40,940 nucleotides of DNA from Fomitopsis serialis (Eukaryota > Basidiomycota > Agaricomycetes > Polyporales > Fomitopsidaceae), in contig NW_025955314.1 in assembly GCF_022376445.1 (NCBI RefSeq), forward strand, positions 1 through 40,940, given 5' to 3'. The notes under the pieces are model-generated. The model made no database searches. It was not told the DNA's origin and was given only the letters and a program-made list of their open reading frames with translations. The translations under genes and the position numbers were made by a program. Positions 10,182-21,665 of the stretch are shown piece after piece. Position 1 is the first letter of the stretch; each line of letters begins with the position of its first letter.

Positions 10182-12112
10182 TCACAGATCAAAGAACGCA
10201 CCATCGAGAACAAACAGCTCGCTCCCGGCATAGTCATATTCGACGAATTGCAATGTGCGTCTTCTGACGGAGTACGCTCGTGTTAGGTGACGAGAGTGGG
10301 CGGGATAGTTGCGAATTGATGCCGGGGCGGTGTAGCAAGATCGAATGGAACCGTGGGTGAGCTGCTGGTAACGAGCGGGTAGGATGTGCGGGGGACGGTT
10401 GCGGCACTCGGAGTCTCGAGGCAGAGAACATCGCCGTGCGCAGTGGAATGAATTCGGACGACAGGCCGTCACATGCGCGTTGTAGCTACCGCACGGTCCC
10501 AAGTTTACGTTCCCCGCAATCGCAATGGAATCTAGCACAATGGAGGAAAGTGAATCAGGTGCACAGTAAGTAGAGGAAGCCGATATGAGAGCACTCACCG
10601 TAGCTCGTGCTCGCCGTTGCCCTGCGTGGCCTCGCTGTCCTCCTCGAGCTCCTCCAACGGGCGTTTGCGTAACCGGCCGGGGGACGGCGTCATCGGGACC
10701 ATCGATGGTGAGTACGATCCATCCGTCCGTGCACGCTTCGGCGGCAAGCCGCCCCGCCGCGCAGCGTCCGGCTTCGTGTCTGAGTACGCATCGACGTCGA
10801 GCTCCTGCGAGGACCGCTTGCGTGGGTTCACCCCACGGAGGACTACCTCATACTCCGACATGTCCAGCTCGGACACGCTCTCCTCCACATCGTCGTCGTC
10901 GTCATCGTCATCGTCCTCTTCTTCCTCTTCCTCCGCACGCACGATCTCCACTTGCACCTGAGGAATCTGCACAGCGGGCGTGACGTCGGACGTGGCGGTC
11001 TGGTCCTGGACGGCTGCAGCGTTGGCCGCAGCATTCATCTGCATGACGCGTCGTTGGCAGATGGAGCGATAGCACTGGTACAGCGGAGCGCAAGCATTCG
11101 CCCACGACTAGACGGTGCGGTCAGTAATACTCTCGCACCAAGAACAAAGAAACGTACTGATCGGAACGTGCCGATGCTATACTCTGGGAGATGGGACACC
11201 TTCGCGGGAACATACGGAATGGGGTGCATCAGCTGCGGGGACTTGAGAATCGGGCTCGACTCCAGCGCAGGCGGGATGGCCGACACAGGGGAGGACGACA
11301 TCGCGTCGTCGTCCTTGACGCTACTCGGTGGGGGCGACGGCGTCGTTCGCAGCGTCGTGGTCGACAATCCGGGACTTGTCATATGCGAACCGCTCGATCG
11401 GGACGACGTAGACTCCGCATCGTCGTCCTTCTCCCTCCGTCGCCTACGATCATGCTCCTGCTGATTCGCGCGCCATTCGAGCCAGTCCACGCCCGTCCGC
11501 CACACTGCCTCGTCCCTGAGCACCACGGCGACGTCGTCCATCGACATACCCCGTGCGACCTCCACCGCGTCCTTCCCGTCGGCCGCGCACTCCGCCGCGA
11601 GTCGCTGCACAACGTTCTGCATCGCGGGGAAGACATGTCCCGGAAGTGCTTCACGTACGCTTGGTACGTCATGCTGGAGATAAAGTACGTCGGCGGACGC
11701 AATGCAGCGATCGTCTTCGGGCGCGGGTGCGCGAGCTCCCCGCCGTCCGCGTGCGCCTCACCGTCCTCCAGCGCGCCGTCGAACACAGATCCCGCGTTCC
11801 ATGGACACGGGTGCTGTGCCTGGGGAGTATTAGCGGCCGTGCTCACCCAGCGCATGTTGTACTCGTCCGTCGGGTTCACCCAGTGCCCATCCAGGATGCG
11901 GTTCCGCCGTGTGCGCCATTCTGATCATCGGCAGGGTGTACGTCGACTAGCGAGCTCACCGTACATTGCACGATGAGTGGGCGCGCGAGGTCGGGACATG
12001 TCAGAGGTGCAGCTTTGTGTGTCCGTGATGCCGTTGCCTGACCTTGGTCAGTCGCACTTGGGTTTGCGGAACTGTTGATGTTGACGTTGGCGGAGGCAGC
12101 GGCTTGAGCCAC
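10182..12112 (-). CDS. Hypothetical minus-strand gene with acidic tract, probably damaged
   Basis: Reading from high to low coordinates there are several parts. (1) An N-terminal segment from 12112 is Ala/Asn/Ser-rich. (2) A conserved-looking region at 11900-11640 includes RILDGHWVNPTDEYNMRW and PPTYFISSMTYQAYVKHFRDM. (3) The frame then shifts at about 11630 into MQNVVQRLAAECAADGKDA (11622-11110). (4) An exon at 11034-10600 has a long Glu/Asp run and a KKRSS/RLRKRPLEELEED-type basic-acidic tail. (5) A weaker frame runs down to 10182. Plausible introns sit at about 11154-11035 and 10598-10532. The junction at about 11630 needs a 2-base change to keep frame and I see no intron there, so the gene may be inactive. 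No family recognised. Confidence 0.4.
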
Positions 12113-12559
12113 GCGCTTCGCAAGCTAGCGGATGAGCTTGGGAGAGTTGGTGGCGAATGCATGGGAATGCGGACGAGCGAGAGAACTGGTGAGCATTAGG
12201 ATGGGCGAGCGACGCGAGGGACGAGCGAGAGGGCCGAGGAAGGAGCGATGGAAGAGCAGGCAGCGTCCTTACGGCGACTTGTTGGAAGGGCGGCACAAGA
12301 ACTGCTCAAGAATTTGGCTCAAGTTCGAAGGCAGTCCTGCGTAACTTGGCCTGCGTAACTTGAGCAAGGACGGTTGGGCGATGGCCGATGACGATGACTG
12401 TAAAGCGAAGCCGCGAGTCGTAGTAGGTACAGCAAGCGCGGACGTACCTGCAACTTTTGAGCCTTCATGCCCGCTGGTCTCGCCCTCACTGTACCCGTCC
12501 CTCTTCGTGCTTCGCGCTATCCTCATCAAATTCACCCATTCTGCGCGGTCGTAGTGGTG

Positions 12560-13260
12560 TCGTCATAGAATGACCCGCTGGTTGCTCGGCATCGGACCTA
12601 TGTTATGTGAGACGGTTCGTACCGGTTAGCAGTCCTGGCCGGCCTCGTGGTTCATCCCATTTGCACGAGTTGGTGGGAGGACTGCTGAGTAGGAGGCTCA
12701 ATGGCTAAGTGGCCGGGCGTTAGGGGATGCACACACGCAAGAAGTGAACGGACGTACCACAACGCAAGTGAAAGGGATGGAAAGCCAGCTGACGGGCAGT
12801 GACGCAGACGGGCAGGATGACGACTAATAGAGCAGAAAGATCCAACGCCGGCAGGCGAGGAACCGAGCAGAGGCGAGAGAGTAAGCTGCCGGCTGAGCGG
12901 GCGGTCGGACGACTGGGACGGTGGGTAGTAGACAGGCGAGCGAGAAAGAAGGCGGCGGAGAGGGCAGTTCATCAGAAGCGATGGCAGGTAGTCGAGCAAG
13001 GATGTAGACGGGCAATTGGAGGTGGCCAGGCAAGAAGGCAGGCCTGAGCGAATGCAAGCGACGGGCTGAGCACGCGGTCGACGACAGGTAGGGCGAGAAT
13101 TGGACTACCAAGAGAGAAAGAAAGCAGCCGAGAGCATAGGTCAGCAGAGAAGACACCAGGCAGCCGATCAAGCATGTAGATGGGTAGTTGGAGGAGGCAA
13201 GGCGAGAAGGCAAGCCTGAACGAGGTAGCAGAGGCGGTCTGCGGCGGTTTGTTGACGAGC
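12560..13260. repeat. Purine-rich repeat tract, unit about 168 bp
   Basis: The plus strand is rich in gcgagcgagaaagaaggc-like words. Two diverged units can be aligned: gatgtagacgggcaattgga at 13003 and catgtagatgggtagttgga at 13171, each followed by aagaaggcaggcctgagcg-like sequence. Open frames across it (up to 129 codons, minus) are repeat-derived. Confidence 0.6.
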
Positions 13261-13393
13261 ACTGAAGTTCGGAGCGCCCATCTCGGAGAACGCCGATGGA
13301 GATAGACCCGGGGGATTGTTATGTGGTTCGAAGTACGGTGATAAGTACAGTTTGAAGAGAAATGAAGCTGTGCTTAGAAGCCGTGAAGAGCTG

Positions 13394-13401
13394 TTTATAT
13401 A
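13394..13401 (-). promoter_or_regulatory. TATA box facing the purine-rich repeat tract
   Basis: Read on the minus strand this is TATATAAA. It lies about 120-140 bases before ATGs at 13283 and 13262 that open into the repeat tract. It could drive a transcript across the repeat. It is not the promoter of the Plavaka gene, whose 5' end lies at 16.9 kb. Confidence 0.3.
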
Positions 13402-13459
13402 CTGGTGTGAGGTCCAAACGGTGATCAAACATGGCTAAGTTCGTAGTAATGACAGTACT

Positions 13460-16400
13460 CTACCACAGTGTCTGGTAAGCGTACTTAGATGTCCAGTTGT
13501 TAACCCAAAACTTGGTAGCCTTGTCTAGTACGGTATTTGTATCCCAGTCATCAGGTAGTAAGTTCGTGCGTGCAGATCCAGGGGGACGTGGAGCAAGCTG
13601 ACAAGATTGTCGAATGAGTGACAAGGGAATGACCTCACCGACGGGCTGGCCGTTCGCGCGAAGGGGTGGTTTGTGAACAGGGTACATCATATGTACGGGG
13701 TCGGCTTGAGTAGGTAATTTAGAGAACCATTCAACGTACGCAAGGGGCCCTTGGCTAGCCCACTCAGACGGAGCTTGCAGCGGCTGTAGTGTTCGAGGGT
13801 CTTTGATCTCGCGAGGTAGCTTGAATATAATTTTAACGCGTCCGATCCTGGTACCTGTAGACCGAGCACTTAGTGACGACACCGAAAGAAGCATGTAGAA
13901 AAGTGTACGTACCTTGCAAGCCGGTAGCTTCGGCGTCTTCTCCCTGCAGCACAACGACCGTATCGAAACGCGCGGCTTGTCCAGCCTGGGCGGGCTTCGC
14001 TTTCACCGCGTCGGTGTCCTGCGGCGTGTCGTCGGTCAAAGGTTCGGGCATAAACTTGAAGCCGTAGAATACATCGAGACGTTGGAAGGGCATGCGGTGG
14101 ATGGCGTTCTTGAGTTGAGAGGAGGTCAAAGGTCGTCCGTTCTTCAGCGTGTAGATATACTGGGCGAGGGCGTCGATGAAGCCGGGGGAATGGTGTTTGT
14201 CGACGATGGACGGGAGAGCCTGGAGGGGTGCAGAGGGGTACTTCGCCAACTTGATTCGACCATTACGACGCGATCTCGGGCCTGGTATTATATCTCGGTC
14301 TGAATTGTCTATGTTGTCTGCATCGCGATCAGGATCGTCATCCCTTCGTTCGCGACCGGTACTCCTGAGCCAGCGCCGGATGGTAGAGCTGAGCACGACC
14401 ATCTTCTCTTGTCGTGCCAGCCAGCGAACCATCTGCGGACGCGCATCGCGATGGTTAGAGGCCCTCCATCCTTTCTTGGCGTAATCGATGTGAAGGCGCT
14501 CAAAGGCCTCCGTATTGTAGTTATCGGTGGTCCCAAGAGTCGGATCGAGTCAGTGTAATGTAGTAAGGAGTGAAACTTCGGAATGTTGAGGTGCTCACGC
14601 ACTCCGAGGTCGACCAGGACGTGTTTGTTGCGATGGAATGTCTTAAGTGAGTCATCCATGTACTGGAGCGTCTTGTCATCATGAGTTGTATATTGCGCGA
14701 GATAGACGAAATCGAGGATAGACCTGAATGCGAGAATGGCTTTGTTGGGTATCTTGCCTACAAGACACGCGAGGAGTATCCTCGCCATGTGCTTGCGCTC
14801 GGTACCTGAGACCTGAGATAGGGAGGAAATCCCGTTCTTGAAGTGGCGAGTGCCGAACGCGGGCGGAAGGCAGCGGATGTGCCGATCGAGCTCGTGCTCG
14901 TCGACGAGTTCGGTGCACCATTCAATGATATGTTTGAAAACGCCCTGGTACAATTGATGGAGTACGTCAGGGGTTATGCACGAGTGAATTTCGGTATACG
15001 GAAGATCGCGCCAGAATGGGCGCACGACATAGCCGGAAACGTTGAGGTCTTGACACGCTCGAGTGTACGCGTTCGAGCTCGTGTTGCCTTGCGTTTTCTC
15101 GCTGGCGCGGCGAAGGACATCTAATGTCCAGAGTGAAGAGCGCGGCGTACCAGGCTTTGCGGATTCGAGTAGTTCCTCGGGTACCTGGCACTTGGGGCAA
15201 GTCCCAGACTTAGCGCAAGTGACCAGGCACTGCTCGGGTAATCCGCAACGTAGGCTGCGAGGATGGGGTGGACTCGACGAACCTCGCCATTACCAGAGAT
15301 AACGTCGATGCCTTCCTTTCCCGCCTTGACCAGCGGCTCCAAGATAGCGCGTACCGACGCGTGGAATAATTGCTGGCCGAGAGCGCGTTGCTTGCGCTGC
15401 GTGATACCTTCTGAGCTGATCTTGTCGACCGAAAGATAGCCAATGAGGATACACGCGTGCTCTGACGGCTTGCGCCTCAGAGCACGCGGAATATTCCCGA
15501 GCGTCATGTAGACCGGGTAAGCTGCTTTGTTGCCCGAAATTGTGTTAGCTGAGTTTTGTCCGTTGCGATAATTACTGGAGCTACAGCCGAGCCTACAGGT
15601 AAGAGACTCTGTTCATTCAATCAGCAAAAGAATGATGCGTACTGATGCGGATGTACTCACCTGGACTGCGTGCCACCAACGCCCGGTCCACATCTCGTTG
15701 TAGACCCGGTGCTTCCTAGACGCGTCCGAGAAAATGCGTCGCGGTCGATACACGATTTGATCGGCGTGCTCTGGGTTGCCTAGTAATGTACGTATAGCTT
15801 GGATGATGTCGCGGAACTGGAGGAGATGCCTCTCGTTCGGGCGGTCCTTGAACGAGAGGATTCGTTCCATCCACTCCGCCCTCTCGGGCAGCGAGTCCAC
15901 GCGCTGAAGGAGAGCTCGGCTGTTGGGATATGACAGGCCGAGTTTCTCTCGCAGCTAAGGTGTGTCAGCGGATATTACTCAGATATTGAGAGTACTCACG
16001 CCCGGGATTTCCAACGCTCTGTCAATGGAGCCAAGGGTCAGTCCTTCCTGGATTGCCCAAGACGCGAACCGCCAGTCCATCTCGGACTCGAACGGCTCCC
16101 AAGGGTTCTCCGATTGTTCGGTACGTTCATCGTCTTGCTTTTCTTCTACATCTTCGCTAACAGGCCTGTGCTCTGCACGCTCAGCGGATGCTCCACTAGC
16201 TGCGATTACAGTTAATACTTCTCCTTATTTCTAGGAATAACACTACTACGTACCTGATGATCCTCCCTCCCTACCCTTTAGCCATTTCCTGCGCACCTCC
16301 GCGTCGACGTGAGTCACTTCACCTGCTTCTTTGTCTTCATCCACCACTCTCTCGTCGTCATCGTCGTCAAGTGAAAGCGCGGTTCGTCTAGTAGTTGATC

Positions 16401-16905
16401 CCGTCGAGGGCCCTGCGGTGTCCCTACCTCTATTTCCGTCGCCTTCGTCCCCTCCTGGATCACCGGGCGGCTTGGGAGGTGCGCACACCTCGATGAACTC
16501 ATACAGTGAAGATACTTCACTGTCTTCGTCGTCGTCTTGAACGTCTTCGTCTTCGTCTTGTCCGCGTGAATGACTTGAACCGCCAGCGAACTCATGGATT
16601 GAATCGTGTGTGTTAGGAGTACCCGAACGTTCGGTGGATCTGAATACGTGTCTGAATGTAATTTTGCAAGGCCCGAAGGGAATTCTGGGTGCTTACCGGG
16701 TGTGTTCGATTGTTACATTGTCATCCAACATTTCCTGATGGTCGTCGACCGTAAAAATTGCCTTTAGTTTGCCTTTTTTGTACCAGGAGCATTTCTGGCT
16801 CATGGTTTGGTGAGCGCAGAGGCCCTGCGTCGTTCGGAATGGCTGGTGACAAGCGCCGCAAGTATTGCCGAGCAGCTCATCGAAGGTGCGCTTTCGCCTC
16901 ACCAT
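13460..16905 (-). pseudogene. Plavaka-family DNA transposase (CACTA/EnSpm-like), apparently frameshifted
   Basis: Exons read 16905-16697, 16639-16254, 16199-16000, 15954-15661, 15608-13913 and 13854-13460, with short GT..AG introns. Residues 16-39 form a Cys-x2-Cys...His-x6-Cys zinc finger (CGACHQPF...HQTMSQKC), usual at the N-terminus of Plavaka proteins. An acidic linker follows, then the family's core landmarks: YNEMWTGRWWHAVQ, APVIIATDKTQLTQF, GNIPRALRRKPSEHA, HPILAAYVADYP, a CPKC knuckle, SCITPDVLHQLYQGVFKHII, FLYLAQY-like DFVYLAQYTTHD, NIPKFHSLLHY and TRIGRVKIIFKLP. Three single-base gaps break the frame, at about 15536-15540, 15236 and 14532, each in a run of three identical bases. Either this copy is recently dead or the assembly lost homopolymer bases. 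The family moves DNA by cut-and-paste. I could not identify its terminal inverted repeats. Confidence 0.85.
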
Positions 16906-17751
16906 ACCTACTCCATAAATTAATCTCAGAATTCAAAAGACGCAGCGGAGGAATACTACGCACTGGGAATGAAGGGCGGAAAGAAAAGCGACGAGGCGAA
17001 AGGAGGGTCCTAAAATCATCGCATAAATTGCACCCATCCTTCAACTGTCATTACGTTACTGTAGGGCGTTTACCCGCGCCATTTAAGCGCGGTTTGCGGT
17101 GCGTTCCTCGTTTCTCTCAACCTTCACGTACGTCGGTTCAGCAGCGCTAGGGCAAGTTGGTAACATTCGACCTTTCCCCTACCTGCATGATGCTGGACTG
17201 ACCTGTTTGACTTTTCTTGTAGATCACAACGCGACAGCATTGATTGCATACGCTTGACATTATCGGTTGTTGTGTGGTGCGTACTTTACTTCTGTCTCTG
17301 TTTCTCGCCCCAGACTTCAAAGCTACGCTGCATACTTACACATAGCTCGCGAGCTGTGGCGTGAGATCTCACGCCACAGGCACCACATTGGCACATATCA
17401 TATAACGCGGCCTGTGCCGAGTTAATACGACGGACGTATCCGATTTGGATCCGATCCGTTGAAGCTGTGTCTTCTGGTAGTAGGAGATCGCGAGCGTGAG
17501 TAGTTCAAGTCGGAAAGAGCCTATCGGCGAGAGACTGGACACTGGCAGTTGGCACAGTGAGAAATCCAAGAACGTATACAGTAGGGGGGACGGGTTCTTT
17601 GCGGACCCTGAGGGGAGGCCGGGGCTATGCCGGCGTTGCTTGCTAATTGGCCCGGTCACTTGACGACATACATAGCTCCCTTGGCTTAGTGGCGGCCGGC
17701 CCCATGAGTTCTTCAGAGAGTCCGTACTCTCAGTGCCCGTTCTGAAGGAAG
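16906..17751. other. No recognisable gene; contains a perfect palindrome
   Basis: A minus-strand frame of 96 codons (17369-17659) has no recognised features. A 26-base palindrome lies at 17354-17379. The right end of the Plavaka element probably falls in this stretch, but I could not place it. Confidence 0.4.
17354..17379. repeat. 26 bp perfect palindrome
   Basis: ctgtggcgtgaga is followed directly by its own reverse complement tctcacgccacag, with no spacer. Confidence 0.9.
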
Positions 17752-19769
17752 ATGTCTTCCACCTCCTTTATTCGCTCTCGCTCTGTGCCTCAGTCCCTTC
17801 GCTCACCCCCTCCGGGCGCTCCTCAGTATCGTGTCAATGTCAACAGCGGCTTGAGGGGGGGTAGTTACTTGAACTCTAGCGTCGTCAACAAAGCGAACAC
17901 TCCGGAGCCAGGTGAGTATTATTATCTGTGCAGCGCGCTCGTTAACGCGGCATCAAATCGTCAGAGATTAGCCAAACCAATCGAGACAAGTCCAACCCAG
18001 ACAAACAGGAGCCAGGTACGTATAACGTTCTAATCCAAGTGATGTACCTACGCGATCCACTGACGATCGACTTACACCTGCGATTAGCTATCGAGCAGAC
18101 CGACAACGAGGAACAGTACCCGGACGTGGTTCGCAAGGCGTTCGGGAACCGCCAAAGCGACCTTCCCTACGTCAAAGGCGAGATCGTAAGTGCTGCTTGC
18201 AGTGTAGATGCCTGTGCAATTCTAATCAGTACTATTACGCTGCGCAGAAGGTCCCCAACTTCACCAGGCAAGAGTGGAAGGAATTGCAGAAGTGGCTTCA
18301 GGAACACGACGATCTGAATCGTTACCAGTGAGTTGTCGTTTCCTGTACAGATTCAAGCAGTGGTACTGAACCTCGAGATCATAGGTTTGATTATGATCCA
18401 GAGACGAGCGAATTAACTACGATGTCGCCATTGCACCTACACGAACGCCTCATAGGGTTGAACAAGTTGATGCTTCACGAGCGGTTTATCACGCACTTCA
18501 CTCCGAAGGAGTGGATATCCCGGTTGCTTAGAATAGCTGACGATACTGCGGAATACGCTTCTGTGCGTGGAAACGGAGGCCAGAAGAGGATCGCCGATGC
18601 CGTCCAGGCACTCAAAGTCGGCCGCGAACTGATCATCACCTCTCTGGACGAGACGGCGTTGTCTCAGCCGAAGTACACGGACAAGTCTGCGGAAGGGGTG
18701 CTCAATAAGGTAAGGACCTGTATCTAATCATCGTGCAACCCACTCAATCGAGCGGACGTACAGCTCGTGGAGATGGCGGACCGGCTCCTTGCCATCCTAC
18801 GCTTGCGGCAAGCCACGCGGGAGGCGAGGGGAGAGGCCGCGGACGACGAAGAACCGCTGAAGCTTATTTCGCTCTCCTGCTTCTACATCGAGGAGCTGCA
18901 GCCGGGCCGTTCTCAGAGAGCGAAGTGGGCATCGCCGGCGATGGGTGATTTTTATCTCGACAAGCTTGGCCTCGATAACGCCAACTACGAGGAGATGTTG
19001 AAGATCTACCCAGAGTTGATACAAGGCGCAGGTCCGTGGCGCGCGCACGACCATGTGTTCTTCGGCGCTGTGCGCGTCTGGTGGTTTCACATCCCCCTTG
19101 GCGAACTGGAGACCTTCAGGGCTGGTGTGAAAGCAAAGTGGGAGATGAGCGAGTGGATCGCCAGGGGCCTCGCAATCGTAAGTCTTCGTGTTCTGTTGTG
19201 GGTTAACGTTCACTGACACGTCCAACAAGCCTATCCTGGAGTCGTACGGTCCTGCACAGCAGCTGCAGGTCGACGTCTTCCTGCGCAAGGTTGAGCAAAG
19301 CTACAAGGACAAACTCGCCATCCTAGCGAGCCAACTGTTGATCGATGACAACGAGAAACTCATTGATGAAGCCGTGGCGAAGCTCAGCAAAGAGGAAGGC
19401 ACAAAGCGTTACGAAGAACTCTACCAGTACATGGAGCTCCTCCTCAAGCCGCCCAAGGAAGCCACCAGCTTTGCGGAGTCCATTTCCCGCATCGTTGACG
19501 AGATCAAGGATGGCGCCTACGGCACTGCTTGTGACCGCCTCTGCGATAACTCGCACATCGTCGGGCAAGACACAGTCGTGTTGCAAGGCGGCAAGCCCGG
19601 GCCCCGGGGACGCGACACGAACGCGGAAGACCTCATGGCTCGCGTTGTCCGTATGCGCGCCAATTTTCTCAAACGCAAGCGTGAGGAGGAGCCTGAGTCT
19701 GACAGCGATGTAGACTCGGACAGCATCGACGATCGTGCTCCCCATGGACCGAGTACCTCCCGCGGGTGA
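17752..19769 (+). CDS. Hypothetical six-exon protein, 579 residues
   Basis: Exons are 17752-17911, 17965-18185, 18248-18327, 18385-18709, 18764-19177 and 19230-19769. All five introns have GT..AG ends and every phase agrees, so the gene looks intact. The N-terminus is Ser/Pro-rich and probably disordered. A mostly helical body follows with landmarks LRDPLTIDLHLRLAIEQTDN, TRQEWKELQKWLQEHDDLNR, FITHFTPKEWISRLLRIADD, RKR-like GGQKRIADAV and HVFFGAVRVWWFHIPLGELE. The C-terminus ends in a basic-acidic segment (FLKRKREEEPESDSDVDSD) that could act as a nuclear signal. There are no catalytic motifs, signal peptide or membrane segment. I do not recognise the family; it resembles Agaricomycete lineage-specific proteins found among transposons. 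Confidence 0.8.
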
Positions 19770-20334
19770 GCTCGTATGCTCGACGATCCATCCAGTCTTT
19801 CCCATCTCTCTCATGCCTTTGACTGGCGTGTGCTGTATGCCGTCCCCGTCGTCATTGTCTCATCTTCCATCGCCTCGCCTGTTGTATTGTCATCTCGAGG
19901 TGTGTACGAATAGGTCATGTCGCATCTCTAGCTCTCTCGATCGCCTGTGGTACGTTTGTCGCGGTGTACGATAACGTAGTCGTCCCATAGATACTCTTCG
20001 TTGTTCTCGACCTATCGCTATCATCACTGCTGTCCTTGTTATCGAAGCTGTTGTAAGTCATGTATCTTCGTTCGCCGTATTCAATATATTGTTGTATGTT
20101 CTTACAAACACAACGACCTTCGAGCTTCTTGCATACAGAAGTGAGTCATTAACGCACGGTAGGACACTCTCGCTATTGATGTTTTTCTCATTAAATTCCC
20201 TTTATTGTCCGCGAGGGCCGAGCCCTATGTAGACAAAGTACTATCTATGGGGAGAATGTCGAGTTACTGGTGCGGCGTGCGGGCGTCTCTGGCACGTCGG
20301 TAGAGTCAGTGTATTGTACGGGATGCAGAAGGGC
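19770..20334. other. 3' flank, no gene seen
   Basis: T-rich sequence that could include the 3' untranslated region of the gene ending at 19769. I see no further gene here. Confidence 0.4.
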
Positions 20335-20398
20335 GCGGGCGAGACGGCACGCGGGCGAGACGGCACGCGGGCGAGACGGCACGCGGGCGAGACAACAT
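20335..20398. repeat. 16 bp tandem repeat (gcgggcgagacggcac), 4 copies
   Basis: Three identical units followed by one diverged unit, inside a broader purine-rich region (20330-20900). Confidence 0.9.
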
Positions 20399-20483
20399 GC
20401 GGGCGAGATGGCGGCGGACACAGGAGTATAAGATGCAAAGTCAGCGAGACGATGGGCGAGAGAGACGGCGGGCGGGACATTGA

Positions 20484-20579
20484 GATGACGGGCCTGCGAG
20501 ATGACAGGCCTGCGAGATGACAGGCCTGCGAGATGACAGGCCTGCGAGATGACAGGCCTGCGAGATGACAGGCCTATGA
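20484..20579. repeat. 16 bp tandem repeat (gatgacaggcctgcga), 6 copies
   Basis: Four identical central units with one-base and few-base variants at the ends. The unit contains the palindrome aggcct. Confidence 0.95.
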
Positions 20580-21665
20580 GGCCGGCCTGCGAGACGGCGG
20601 GTGCGTGCGATGGTGTTAGGGTGACGTCGACGGGCGAGAGCGATGACAGGGCGAGCGAGATGATGGGCAGGTGAGACGGCGGGTAAGCGGAACGGCGTGC
20701 GAGCGAGACAGGTGTGCGGGTGAGCAAGAGGGCGAGGGCGAGAGCGGGTGACCGAGTCGGCAAGGGAGCCAGCTCGGGCCTGACGGTAAGGTTGCCGGGG
20801 CTGACGGTGCTGCCGTTGACATGACGGGTGACGGAGTTTGCGCCGCCGGTGTACTCGCCGAATCTAGCACGAGATCGAGCTAGCATTCGGGCGAGAGTTT
20901 GTGGGCAGGACGCGTGAGCGGGCGGGCAAGATGTGTGACCAGGTAAGTCCGGTCATGCTACGACCGGGATGCGACGTTGATAGTGCATCGTGATGTCCAG
21001 CCATGCCCGGGATGAAAGGTGAGTCCCGACCGCAAGGACTGCACAGATAACATACCGGACGGTGGCCAGCACTCACGTCACTTGACCGGTACGATTGTGT
21101 CCAGAGACCGGGGGAGACACTTGCACCTGCACGCTCTGCGTGTGCCCAGTGAGATAGCCACGAACTTGAAGGATCGTGGCTGAGCACGCTCACCGACCGG
21201 ACGTCGATCAGTCGCCACGCCGATTGTATGGGCGGGTGTCGTGTGCACACCAGTTGCGCAGGACTGTCCGTGGGGCGTGGGCTCGGGATACTGGGCTCTG
21301 GTCGGGGAGCGGACGAGCTCTAAGGAGTGTGGTCGCTGTTAGCTGTTACTTAGGACTTGCGATAGTAGAAGTCCTAAGCGCCTGTCTCGGGAAACTCCGA
21401 CGCGGGAAACTGTTCGCTGGTACGACGCACGCAGGACGCACGCTTCGGTTGCTTTCACCCGCTGGTAACACTCTGCGCTACGTATGTACTGCCCTCACTG
21501 GTAACGAGGACGATGGCAAGCCGCGCACTCAACGAGTCCTTCGGCAATAACGACAAACCCATCATACGGGCTGACAAACGCAGTATGACCTTGGTTAGGA
21601 GGGTTAAGCGGGGCCAAAGGCGGGTGTGAAGGCGAGCGAGCGGGCCCACGAACAGGCGGGTGGGC
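20580..21665. other. Purine-rich low-complexity DNA, then unassigned sequence
   Basis: 20580-20900 is gcgagacggcggg-type sequence giving spurious minus-strand frames of up to 213 codons. From 20900 to 21665 I find short frames only and a hairpin at 21349-21378. No gene is supported. Confidence 0.45.
21349..21378. repeat. Perfect 10 bp inverted repeat with 10-base spacer
   Basis: cttaggactt, then gcgatagtag, then aagtcctaag. Confidence 0.85.

Noticed and set aside
13260..17690. CACTA-type ends for the Plavaka element (cactgaag at about 13260, cttagtgg at about 17684)
   Set aside because: The two do not form an inverted repeat with each other, no target duplication is visible, and short matches of this kind occur by chance.
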